Positions 35,498 to 43,752 of a stretch of 64,000 nt of DNA are shown here, in pieces. Made by a program: the position numbers and the translations under genes. The number at the start of each line of letters is the position of its first letter. The first letter of the stretch is position 1. Origin of the DNA: Rhizobium sp. RM (GTDB lineage Bacteria > Pseudomonadota > Alphaproteobacteria > Rhizobiales > Rhizobiaceae); the NCBI RefSeq assembly GCF_013390595.1, contig NZ_JACAWV010000023.1, positions 124,001-188,000 of the forward strand, in the 5' to 3' direction. The notes beneath the pieces were generated by a model. The model worked only from the letters and a program-made list of their open reading frames with translations. It searched no databases and was not told the DNA's origin.

Positions 35498-36402
35498 GCG
35501 CGCGCCTCCTTCCTGCGGATTTTCTCTATTGCAGCCAAGACGCCATCGGGCAGAGCAAAAACGATGATGATGAAAAGGAGGCCGAGAATGATCGAGAAGT
35601 GGTTCGGGAAGTTTGCCCCTAGCCATTCGAACAGAAGGAAGAGTGGAACCGCACCCAGAATCGGTCCCCAACGACGGTTTGCGCCGCCAAGAAGCGCCAT
35701 GATGACGGTCAGGAACGAGACCTGCGGGTTAAAGACGATGGCTGGCTCTATGTAGACCCAGCGCGGTGCCTGGATCGCACCGACCAGCGTAATGATCGTC
35801 GCGGAGAGCACAAAGAGGGTCAGCTTGGCTCGCGCCAGATTGATGCCGGCATGCTGGGCAACCACCTCATCGTCACCGATCGCTTTGAGGGCAAGACCAA
35901 GCCTGCTGCGTTCGATTAGCGCTGCAAGGAGGAGGGTCACAACGGCGAGCGCCAGAAGCTGCCACAGGACATGCTGGGGTTCGATCGGCAGGAAAATGTA
36001 GCGGCCGAGCGTACCGGTCAGATTGACCTCGTACCAGGTAATGAGCTGACGGATAAGTTCGGCAAGACCGAAGGAGAAAATCACGAAATAGATGCCTGCA
36101 ACACGAAGCGTCGAAAGGCCGACGACCAGTGCGAGCCCTGCCCCAACGAGCGCGGCGCAAATGAGAACGAGTGGCCAGGCAAGCACTTCGCTCAGAACAG
36201 CGACCGTGTAGGCGCCGACACCGAAGAAGGCGACGGTGGCAAGGGAGACGTAGCGTGTCGGGCCGGAGAACATGGCCCAGGCCGAAGCGAGCGTTGCGTA
36301 ACCGAGGAGACCGACGATCACACCGACACCATAGGCATCGAAGAAGAAGGGTGAGAGAGCGAGAAGGGCAACAACTATGGCGGAGATGACGAGCGCGATC
36401 AT
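35494..36402 (-). CDS. ABC transporter permease, LivM type (HAAT family)
   Basis: 302 residues, about nine or ten membrane segments, with the LivM-type stretch TLRVAGIYFVIFSFGLAELIRQL near residue 100 and the conserved loop IGDDEVVAQHAGINLARAKL near 175-195 that contacts the ATPase. It overlaps both neighbours by four bases (LivH-type before, LivG-type after), so the whole unit is translated as a chain. Confidence 0.94.
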   Translation of the reverse strand: MIALVISAIVVALLALSPFFFDAYGVGVIVGLLGYATLASAWAMFSGPTRYVSLATVAFFGVGAYTVAVLSEVLAWPLVLICAALVGAGLALVVGLSTLRVAGIYFVIFSFGLAELIRQLITWYEVNLTGTLGRYIFLPIEPQHVLWQLLALAVVTLLLAALIERSRLGLALKAIGDDEVVAQHAGINLARAKLTLFVLSATIITLVGAIQAPRWVYIEPAIVFNPQVSFLTVIMALLGGANRRWGPILGAVPLFLLFEWLGANFPNHFSIILGLLFIIIVFALPDGVLAAIEKIRRKEARA

Positions 36403-37286
36403 TTGCCTCTCCTTGCAAAGATGCCTTCCGGCCGCCAGAGCAGGACAGCAAGGAACAGAGCGTAAGTTGCGGCAAGTGTCAGCCCGGGATCGACATAAAC
36501 AAGCACGAAGGTTTCCACGAGACCGAGCAGCAGACCGGCAACAAGCGCACCAAGCAGGTTGCCGACACCACCCATGATAACCACGACGAGTGCTTTCATG
36601 GTGAAGACCACGCCATAGGAGGCAGAGAACGTCTGGTACATCGAAATCATGACGCCGCCTGCAACCGCCAACGCGCCACCAAGCGCAAATCCGGAACGGG
36701 CGATACGGTTGACGTCGATGCCGACAAGTGGCGCAGAGCGCGGAGCAAGGGCGACGGCGCGCAGGTTCAGGCCCCAGCGGCTATGCGTCAATGCGAGATA
36801 AAGCCCCCCACCGATCACCACCGACAGAACGAAGGACAGCACCCTGTTGAGGGCAACAGTTGTTCCGAAGATGTCGACGCCTTCAGTCAGATAGGAATAG
36901 GAGTGATAATTGCCGCCAAAGACGACGAGCATGACGCCCTGGATGACAAACAGCAGGCCGAAGGTTGCCAGAATGGAATCGACTTCGAGGCGGCCGCTCC
37001 CGCCTGAGCGGTGCACAAGCGGACGCATCATGACCTGATAGACGGCAAACGAAAATACGTAACCGGCCGGGGCTGCGATCAAAAGCGCGCTGAGGGGCGA
37101 AATACCGAAGCCGGAAAAAAGGACGAAAGTCAGGAAGGCGGCGGCAATCAGGACTTCGCCATAAGCGAGGTTCATGATGCGCGCGATGCCATATTGCAGC
37201 GAAAGTCCAAGCGCAATGAGCGCATAGGTCCCGCCCAGCATCAAGCCGAAGACGAGGGTGGATAAAAACACGAGAAATTTCTCCAC
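36399..37286 (-). CDS. ABC transporter permease, LivH type (HAAT family)
   Basis: 295 residues with a GTG start at 37286 (VEKFLVFLSTLVFGLMLGG), chosen because it matches the usual LivH N-terminus; an upstream GTG at 37337 would put the start inside a hairpin. No strong ribosome site is seen. About eight membrane segments; the family stretch GLSLQYGIARIMNLAYGEVL is near residue 27-46. It pairs with the LivM-type permease and follows the binding-protein gene after a 60-base gap with a strong stem-loop. Confidence 0.9.
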   Translation of the reverse strand: MEKFLVFLSTLVFGLMLGGTYALIALGLSLQYGIARIMNLAYGEVLIAAAFLTFVLFSGFGISPLSALLIAAPAGYVFSFAVYQVMMRPLVHRSGGSGRLEVDSILATFGLLFVIQGVMLVVFGGNYHSYSYLTEGVDIFGTTVALNRVLSFVLSVVIGGGLYLALTHSRWGLNLRAVALAPRSAPLVGIDVNRIARSGFALGGALAVAGGVMISMYQTFSASYGVVFTMKALVVVIMGGVGNLLGALVAGLLLGLVETFVLVYVDPGLTLAATYALFLAVLLWRPEGIFARRGK

Positions 37287-37311
37287 TATGCAGGAGTAGC
37301 GGGCATCGGGA

Positions 37312-37337
37312 GCCGGTGCTTGAAGACACCGGCTCAC
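37312..37337 (-). repeat. Intercistronic stem-loop after the LivJ-type gene
   Basis: GAGCCGGTG pairs with CACCGGCTC, a nine-base perfect stem with an eight-base loop, ten bases after the binding-protein stop. There is no T-run. The position suits an mRNA stabiliser or partial terminator that keeps the binding protein in excess over the permeases. Confidence 0.55.
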
Positions 37338-37346
37338 GGTAAAAGA

Positions 37347-38561
37347 TTACCAGTTGGGCTTCGGGACGACCGGTTTTGCGGCACCGGTTCGATCAGTGGG
37401 CGCGATGGCGACGAAACGGTCACCCTGCCACTGTCCGGCCCACCAGAGTTGGCGGAGCTGGTTGTCCTCAAGCTTGACCGGACCGATGACCGTATCGAAT
37501 TCGCCGGTCGACAGTTCTTTTGCCACGGCAGCCTTGTCCAGGCCGACACGCTTTACCGACTGCGCGAGCATTTCGAGGCTGGCATAGGTGATGGCACTTG
37601 CCCAGCTATCGGGTTTCGCACCGATGAACGCTTCATGGCGCTTGAAGTAATCGGCGATCTTGTCGCTCGTTCCATCGACACCGCCAATGCTGATGACGCC
37701 TTCATGTTTTCCGTCCGAAACTTTCGGGAAAATTGGGAAGGCACCACCAACACCAACGTAGAAAACCTTGGGATTGAATTTGTTGGTCTGCGCCTGCTTC
37801 GTCACTGCAAAGCTGTCCGGCGGGTATGAAAAGGCAATGAAGCTATCTGCGCCACTTGCGGCGGCTTCATTGACGAGCGCCGCGAAATCCGACGTGCCGA
37901 CCGGGTATGTCTTGTCGTAGGCCAGTGTGAAACCCGCCTCCTTCAAGGCCGGGCGTGCCGCCTTGATAAGATCGATCCCGAAACCGTCAGCGACGGAAAT
38001 CACCGCGACCTTGTCGTTGATCTGTCCCGCATCGCGCGCTGCCTTGAGAACGCCTGCGAGCGAATTGGCATAGTCATGCCCGCCGCCGAGCATCCAGAAG
38101 CTTTTCTTCCAGCGTGCGGCAAACTCAGGTGCCTTGTCGGTCACGCCGGTGACTGCAAGCTGCGGGTAACCGAAGCGATCATAAAGTGGCGCCACAGCGA
38201 GGTTAAACCCGGTCCCCCAGGGCGGCAGCAGAAAGTCGACCTTGTCTTGGCTGGCCAGACGCTCGGTCGAACGAACCGCATCTTCGGCAGAGGAGCGGTC
38301 ATCATATTCGACGACCTCGATGGGAAGACGTGATCCGTCGGGAAGCGTCAAACCGCCCGCATCGTTCACTTCCTTGACCCAGAGCTTGTAGTTCGGAATG
38401 GTCGTGATGCCTGCTCCGGTCGCGTTGGCACCACTTTTAGACACGGCATAACCGATCTTTACAGACGTGCGGTCTTGCGCGTGGCTCAGCGACGGCGTGA
38501 TGGCCGAAACGGCAATACCGGACAGCAGGCAGAACAGCGTTCTGCGCTTCAAAATATTCAT
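37347..38561 (-). CDS. ABC transporter periplasmic binding protein, LivJ type (HAAT family)
   Basis: 404 residues. N-terminal export signal with a double arginine (LKRRTLFCLLSGIAVSAI, cleavage near residue 29 after SHA), which could use Sec or Tat. The mature part begins TSVKIGYAVSKSGANATGAG, the usual first strand of type I periplasmic binders. Longer than leucine binders (about 350 residues after processing) and nearer to aromatic/amide-binding members. First gene of the operon LivJ-H-M-G-F-aldehyde dehydrogenase, divergent from an AraC regulator. Confidence 0.92.
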   Translation of the reverse strand: MNILKRRTLFCLLSGIAVSAITPSLSHAQDRTSVKIGYAVSKSGANATGAGITTIPNYKLWVKEVNDAGGLTLPDGSRLPIEVVEYDDRSSAEDAVRSTERLASQDKVDFLLPPWGTGFNLAVAPLYDRFGYPQLAVTGVTDKAPEFAARWKKSFWMLGGGHDYANSLAGVLKAARDAGQINDKVAVISVADGFGIDLIKAARPALKEAGFTLAYDKTYPVGTSDFAALVNEAAASGADSFIAFSYPPDSFAVTKQAQTNKFNPKVFYVGVGGAFPIFPKVSDGKHEGVISIGGVDGTSDKIADYFKRHEAFIGAKPDSWASAITYASLEMLAQSVKRVGLDKAAVAKELSTGEFDTVIGPVKLEDNQLRQLWWAGQWQGDRFVAIAPTDRTGAAKPVVPKPNW

Positions 38562-38697
38562 GATTTTCCTCCCAAGCGCGTCTCTGAAGGTAGCCGGCTC
38601 CTCCCCGGCATCCTTGTGCGCTGATCAAAGTTTAACAGCGACAAGGCGATATAAAATGCACTAGTGTATCCCATTATTGTACTTTTGGAGCTACACA

Positions 38698-39573
38698 ATG
38701 CCAACATCGCTCCCTTTGCCATCGCTCCGGTCACAAATGATCGAGGCCAGAATTCTGGCACCTGCACTGAGGATTTCGGAATTTCGCCTTGAGGCAAATG
38801 CAGCCCACCTTCTGATCCTTTCATCAGGAGAAGCGGAGATCATTCGTGACGAGGCGCAGATGACGGTCCAGGCCTCCGAAATGATCTGGCTACCCTCTGG
38901 CGGGGCCGGCCGTTTAAGGCTTAATGCGGGGAGCAGAGGCACGTGGCTGAAGGCAACGGAAATCGGGCTTGCCCACGCAATGCCAACTGGCACCAGCGCC
39001 ATGGCGGTGCGCGAAACCTTGCAGCGTGTGCTGAAACAGAGCCTGTCCGACAAAGACCGGCGAGAACTGACAAACTATCTTGAGACGATCTCGACGGAAG
39101 GTTTTCAACCTGCAACCGGATCAGACAGTATCATCACCAGCCTCTTGAGTGTCATTCTTATCCGCCTCTGCCAGCAGGCGATTGTCAATCTCACCAGTGC
39201 AACGACGTCGACGAGCAGTATTGTCGAGCGTTTCGTATTGCTTGTGGCGCAACATAAGCGCGATCAGTTGACGGTCGAAACCTGTGCAGAAAAGCTTGGC
39301 ACCAGCCGCGAGCGGCTCGGCGCTGCCATCCGTAAGGCGACGGGCTTATCGCCGCAGCACTACATTCACCGCGAACTGCTTTCGGAGGCGAAAGACCTTC
39401 TCGTCAATTCATCACTACAGGTAACGGAAATTGCCTTCCGGCTGGGCTTTCAGGACCCTGGATATTTCAACCGTTTCTTCACCCGCAACGAAGGCACATC
39501 ACCGGGGCGTTTTCGTCGCAATGCAAGGCGCGCCCAGGACAAGGCGGTTCAGTCCTACGCCGCCTGGCCATGA
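38698..39573 (+). CDS. AraC-family transcriptional regulator
   Basis: 291 residues from the ATG at 38698, with TTGGAG seven bases upstream; a TTG 21 bases earlier is less likely. An N-terminal cupin-like part (about 10-100) and a C-terminal AraC domain with two helix-turn-helices (LTVETCAEKLGTSRERLGAAIRKATG, and LQVTEIAFRLGFQDPGYFNRFFTRNEG). It is divergent from the HAAT importer operon (136 bases apart) and probably activates it in response to its ligand. The 3' end is convergent with the iron ATPase gene. Confidence 0.9.
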   Translation: MPTSLPLPSLRSQMIEARILAPALRISEFRLEANAAHLLILSSGEAEIIRDEAQMTVQASEMIWLPSGGAGRLRLNAGSRGTWLKATEIGLAHAMPTGTSAMAVRETLQRVLKQSLSDKDRRELTNYLETISTEGFQPATGSDSIITSLLSVILIRLCQQAIVNLTSATTSTSSIVERFVLLVAQHKRDQLTVETCAEKLGTSRERLGAAIRKATGLSPQHYIHRELLSEAKDLLVNSSLQVTEIAFRLGFQDPGYFNRFFTRNEGTSPGRFRRNARRAQDKAVQSYAAWP

Positions 39574-39588
39574 ACGGGATCTCACCTT

Positions 39589-39622
39589 GTCACGGAAAAA
39601 GGTTCAAATCCCTTCCCGTGAC
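39589..39622. terminator. Hairpin between convergent AraC and iron-ATPase genes
   Basis: GTCACGG (39589-39595) pairs with CCGTGAC (39616-39622), with an inner AAGG/CCTT pairing. It overlaps the last codons of the ATPase gene at 39604. It is the only strong structure between these convergent genes. Confidence 0.4.
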
Positions 39623-40413
39623 GCGCGATGGCGGCCGATCGGCAGCATCATCGGTTTTCCCGATGTCGGATCGATGATGACGCGGCTTTCAATACCAAAT
39701 ACGTGACGGACATTGTCTTCCGTCAACACATCTTCGGGCCTGCCGGAAACGTGCAGGCGTCCCCCGCTCATGGCGACCAGGAAATCAGCGTAACGGGCGG
39801 CCAGATTGAGATCGTGCAGGACCATGACAACGGTGGTTCCGCGTGTCTGGTTAAGATCGGTCAGAAGGTCCAGCACCTCGACCTGGTGATTGATGTCGAG
39901 AAAGGTCGTTGGCTCATCGAGCAACAGAATATCGGTCTCCTGGGCAAGCGCCATGGCGATCCATACCCGCTGGCGTTGCCCACCGGACAATTCGTCGACA
40001 GGCCGGTCGGCGAGATCTGCGGTTTTCGTTGCCGAAAGTGCTGTTGCGACAGCTTCATCGTCCTTGCGCGTCCAGCGCGAGAACACGCCGTGGTGGGGAT
40101 GGCGCCCGCGGCTGACGAGATCGGAAACCAGAATACCCTCGGGAGCGATCGGTGACTGTGGCAAAAGCCCCATGGTACGTGCAAGTTCGCGTGAGGGTGT
40201 GCGATGGATCGATTTGCCGTCCAGCAATACGTGGCCGTGTCGCGGAGAAACGAGCCTGGACATGGCGCGTAGCAGGGTCGACTTTCCGCATGCATTGGCA
40301 CCGACAACAACGGTGACCTTGCCTGGCGGCACGACGAGATCGAGGCCCTCCAGAATAACAGTGTCGCCATATCCCGCCGACAATTGGCTCGCGGATAAAG
40401 AATGGATCGTCAT
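39604..40413 (-). CDS. Iron-siderophore ABC transporter ATP-binding protein (FecE/FepC type), system 1
   Basis: 269 residues. Walker A GANACGKST near residue 38, signature [15 protein letters not shown] near 142, Walker B LLLDEPTTFLD near 165, switch histidine VLHDLNLAARYAD. The LDINHQVEVLDLL stretch is typical of ferric-siderophore ATPases. It overlaps the second permease by four bases and is the last gene of a four-gene FecBCDE-type operon. Confidence 0.94.
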   Translation of the reverse strand: MTIHSLSASQLSAGYGDTVILEGLDLVVPPGKVTVVVGANACGKSTLLRAMSRLVSPRHGHVLLDGKSIHRTPSRELARTMGLLPQSPIAPEGILVSDLVSRGRHPHHGVFSRWTRKDDEAVATALSATKTADLADRPVDELSGGQRQRVWIAMALAQETDILLLDEPTTFLDINHQVEVLDLLTDLNQTRGTTVVMVLHDLNLAARYADFLVAMSGGRLHVSGRPEDVLTEDNVRHVFGIESRVIIDPTSGKPMMLPIGRHRASREGI

Positions 40414-41450
40414 AATGAGGCTCCGCCGCGATTAACGCGCACGATAAGATAGATGAGGTAGGGAGCACCGAGCGCACCGGTGACGACACCGACCGGGTAA
40501 CGGCCGGGCAGGACAAACTGGCCGCAATAATCTCCTACGAGTACAAGCACCGCACCGATGAGAGCGGAGGGAACAAGCAGAGATCCGTTGTTTCCCATGA
40601 CACGGGCAGCAATCGGACCGGACAGGAATGCCACGAATGCGATCGGTCCTGTCACGGCTGTTGCCGTGGCAATCACGCCGACCGCTGAGACGATCACGAC
40701 GATGCGGGTTTTCGCGACACCGACCCCGAGTGCTGCGGCTGCATCGTCTCCGAGGCGCAGTGCTTCAAGGTCACGGGCACGGCTGAGTAGGAGACCGCCG
40801 AAAACGAGGAGCGCTATGGCAAGGGGTGCAGCCTGATCGAGCTTTGCACCATTGACGCTGCCTGTCAGCCAGCGCATCGCCTCCTGCAATGTCCAGGCAG
40901 GTGCTGCCGACAGGATGTAGGCGACAAAGCTCTCCAGCATGGCCGAAACACCAATGCCGACAAGGATCAGGCGGGTACCGGCGACGCCATTCCGGAAGGA
41001 GAGGCCATAAACGAGAAGCGCGATGCCCAGACCGGCGATCACCGCAAAGATCGAGACAGCAGGGCCACTCAACGACAGGACAACGATGGCAAAAACCGCG
41101 GCGGCGCTTGCTCCGGCGCTGATGCCGATAATGTCGGGACTGGCGAGCGGGTTGCGCAACATGGTCTGGAAAGCGACCCCACCAAGACCAAAGCTGAGGC
41201 CCGCCAGGATTGACAGGACTGCACGTGGCAAACGTAACTGGCCAACGGTGAAGCTGACGCCTGCGATGTTTTCACCGAGCAACACACGCATCACCTCTCC
41301 CGGCGGCGTGAAGGATTGCCCCAGCATTAGGGTAAGGAGAAATGTGGAGACGAGTGTCAGAACGAGAACGCCGATCACCACGTTTCGCCGGTACGCACGA
41401 TGGCGCCGGTTTTGAGTAACGGAGGAAATGATGGGTTCGAGTGTCGTCAC
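40410..41450 (-). CDS. Iron-siderophore ABC transporter permease (FecCD family), system 1, second subunit
   Basis: 346 residues, about nine or ten membrane segments. Family marks are visible: LPRAVLSILAGLSFGLGGVAFQTMLRNPLASPDIIG near residues 75-110 and the C-terminal LPGRYPVGVVTGALGAPYLIYLI. It overlaps both neighbours by four bases. It forms the membrane channel together with the other FecCD-type subunit. Confidence 0.95.
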   Translation of the reverse strand: MTTLEPIISSVTQNRRHRAYRRNVVIGVLVLTLVSTFLLTLMLGQSFTPPGEVMRVLLGENIAGVSFTVGQLRLPRAVLSILAGLSFGLGGVAFQTMLRNPLASPDIIGISAGASAAAVFAIVVLSLSGPAVSIFAVIAGLGIALLVYGLSFRNGVAGTRLILVGIGVSAMLESFVAYILSAAPAWTLQEAMRWLTGSVNGAKLDQAAPLAIALLVFGGLLLSRARDLEALRLGDDAAAALGVGVAKTRIVVIVSAVGVIATATAVTGPIAFVAFLSGPIAARVMGNNGSLLVPSALIGAVLVLVGDYCGQFVLPGRYPVGVVTGALGAPYLIYLIVRVNRGGASL

Positions 41451-42490
41451 AGTTCACGGACCCGCTGACGTCTGACGATCCAGATGAAGAAAGGTGCACC
41501 GATGAAAGCCGTGACGATACCGACATCGAGTTCTGATGGCCGGGCGATGATGCGCCCGCCGACATCGGCAGCCAGAAGCAGGCATGCGCCGCCAAGGGCC
41601 GAAAACGGCAGCAGCCAGCGATGATCGACGCCAGCCAGCAGACGGCAAAGATGCGGTACGACAAGGCCGACAAAACCGATCGGCCCACAGATTGCTGTCG
41701 TCGCGCCACAAAGAAGGATCGCACCGAAAGAGGCGACACCGCGCGCGAGTGCGACGTTTTCGCCGAGCCCCGCTGCAAGCTCATCACCGAGTGCGAGGGA
41801 ATTGAGTTTTCTCGCTGATAGAAGGCTGATGGCAAAACCGATGAGGAGGAACGGCAAGACGGGAAGAATGCGATCGAGCGTTGCGCCGCCAACGCCACCA
41901 ATTTGCCAGGCGCGTATTCCCCCGGCGATATCATTGCGGGGAAGAACGACGGCGATCACCAGCGAAGAAAATGCGACTGAGGTCGCGGCTCCAGCGAGTG
42001 CGAGTTTCAGCGGGGTTGCACCACCTCGCCCGAGCGAACCTATGACATAAACGAAAACCGCAGACGCCCCTGCCCCACAAATGGCGACGAGAATGAAGGC
42101 ATTGGCAGACGCGATATCAAACCATGCCACGGCCACGACGACGGCAAGCGAAGCGCCCATATTGACCCCGAGAATGCCGGGATCAGCAAGAGGATTGCGG
42201 GTCACGCCTTGCATGACAGCACCCGCCAGACCAAGGGCTGCGCCAGCAAGAAGGGCGAGCAAGGTTCTCGGCAATCTGGCCGCCACTGCTGCCTGGGCAA
42301 CATTGTCGATCTGACCGCCAAGTGCAGCGAAGATATCGGTGAGCCCGACTGAACGCGTTCCGACGGATACGGAAAGCGCGCACATGACGAGAAGAAGGAC
42401 TGCAACGGCCATCATGGCAGACCATCTGACCTTGCTCGACTGGACCGCGAAAGGCTTACTCTCTGCCCGCCCCGTATTTGCAGAGATCAT
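41447..42490 (-). CDS. Iron-siderophore ABC transporter permease (FecCD family), system 1, first subunit
   Basis: 347 residues. Family marks: LPRTLLALLAGAALGLAGAVMQGVTRNPLADPGILG near 75-110 and GFVGLVVPHLCRLLAGVDHRWLLP near 270. It starts in an ATGA overlap with the binding-protein gene and overlaps the next permease by four bases. Two different permease genes indicate a heterodimeric channel as in FecCD and FepDG. Confidence 0.95.
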   Translation of the reverse strand: MISANTGRAESKPFAVQSSKVRWSAMMAVAVLLLVMCALSVSVGTRSVGLTDIFAALGGQIDNVAQAAVAARLPRTLLALLAGAALGLAGAVMQGVTRNPLADPGILGVNMGASLAVVVAVAWFDIASANAFILVAICGAGASAVFVYVIGSLGRGGATPLKLALAGAATSVAFSSLVIAVVLPRNDIAGGIRAWQIGGVGGATLDRILPVLPFLLIGFAISLLSARKLNSLALGDELAAGLGENVALARGVASFGAILLCGATTAICGPIGFVGLVVPHLCRLLAGVDHRWLLPFSALGGACLLLAADVGGRIIARPSELDVGIVTAFIGAPFFIWIVRRQRVREL

Positions 42491-43497
42491 TGCGATTTCC
42501 CGGCAGATTTGGCCGCTGCCTTGGCAAGCAGATCGGCGTAGTCTTTCAGGACCCAGGAAATCGACAAAGGCGTCGGGTTTGATGCCGTCCCGAGCGGGTT
42601 TCGTCCGAGCATGACAATGGAATCGTTTGTGACGGCAGGCATGCGCGACAACAGCGGATCGGCGCGCATGGCATCGAGCAATGGCTGGCTGCCGTAGGTG
42701 ACGACAATATCGACATCATCGAAGGCATCGACCCGTTCTGCACTGACACCTGCTGCAAACTGTCCGGGCTTTGTAGCGTCGACAACGCTTTTCGGTGATG
42801 TGAGGCCGAGGTCGGCGAAGAATTTCACGCGGCTGTCATTGGCCGTATAGAAGTTGACGATGCTGAGATTGGTCGCATCAAGATGTGTGACGAACATCGC
42901 CTTTTTGCCCGCAAGTTGCGGATGCCCCGTTACGACGCTTGCGATTTCCTTTTCGATACGAGCAATTAGCGCTTCACCTTCCGCCTTCATGCCTAGCCCC
43001 GCACTGTTGAGACGGATCATCTCACGCCAGTCGGTCGACCATGGTGCATCGGGATAGGCGACAACAGGTGCAATCTGGCTCAGCGTATCGTAGTCGGACT
43101 GGCTAAGACCGGAATAGGCCGCAAGAATGACATCCGGTTGCGTTGCGGCCACCGCCTCGAAATCGATACCGTCACCTTCATCAAAGAGGGCAGGCTTTTC
43201 GGCACCGAGCTCCTTGAGCTTTTCGGCGACCCAGGGGAGCAGGCCGTCTCCATCGTCATCCCCGAAATTTGCAGCCGCAAAACCGACGGGAACGATGCCC
43301 AGCGCCAATGGTACCTCGTGGTTGGCCCAGGCAACGGTCACCACGCGCTCCGGCTTTTTCGCGATTGTCGTGGTCCCCAATGCGTGCTTGATCACAATCG
43401 GATAGGTCGTGCCTTCATCCGCCATTACGGGCGTCAATCCCGCAAATGACAGGCAGATTGCGATCAAGGGCACAAGGCGGCGCAGCAAGCGGAACAT
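42487..43497 (-). CDS. Iron-siderophore periplasmic binding protein (FecB/FhuD type), system 1
   Basis: 336 residues from the ATG at 43497; a longer in-frame reading needs a TTG start. Signal peptide at about 1-26 (LLRRLVPLIAICLSFAGLTPVMA). The type III binding-protein body has the usual strand with KKPERVVTVAWANHEVPLALGI and PDVILAAYSGLSQSDYDTLSQIAPVVAY. It delivers ferric siderophore to the FecCD-type channel. First gene of the operon, divergent from the TonB-dependent receptor that probably supplies its ligand. Confidence 0.92.
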   Translation of the reverse strand: MFRLLRRLVPLIAICLSFAGLTPVMADEGTTYPIVIKHALGTTTIAKKPERVVTVAWANHEVPLALGIVPVGFAAANFGDDDGDGLLPWVAEKLKELGAEKPALFDEGDGIDFEAVAATQPDVILAAYSGLSQSDYDTLSQIAPVVAYPDAPWSTDWREMIRLNSAGLGMKAEGEALIARIEKEIASVVTGHPQLAGKKAMFVTHLDATNLSIVNFYTANDSRVKFFADLGLTSPKSVVDATKPGQFAAGVSAERVDAFDDVDIVVTYGSQPLLDAMRADPLLSRMPAVTNDSIVMLGRNPLGTASNPTPLSISWVLKDYADLLAKAAAKSAGKSQ

Positions 43498-43525
43498 TGG
43501 TGGCACTCTCGAAACGTTAAAAGTG

Positions 43526-43536
43526 GACTTCAAGTC
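43526..43536. promoter_or_regulatory. Inverted repeat near the system 1 start
   Basis: GACTT-C-AAGTC lies 29 bases upstream of the binding-protein start in the divergent region shared with the receptor. It is a possible regulator half-site pair; no known iron-box consensus fits it exactly. Confidence 0.25.
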
Positions 43537-43752
43537 TCAGCTTAGCCCTTAGCCGTCAAGCGCGATGTGGGAGACGGCACGGATCAGGCGTGAAGTTTCC
43601 GTGGTTTCCTACAAAGGAGACAAAATCTACAATACTGGATAAATAGGCTCAAGTTAGTAGCGCTACAGGGGCATATCTGATCAGGTCACCTTCCGCAGGC
43701 AGGAGGCGTTCCAGGGAACCCTGACTATTTTATTCTGTTGGAAGTTGGACAT

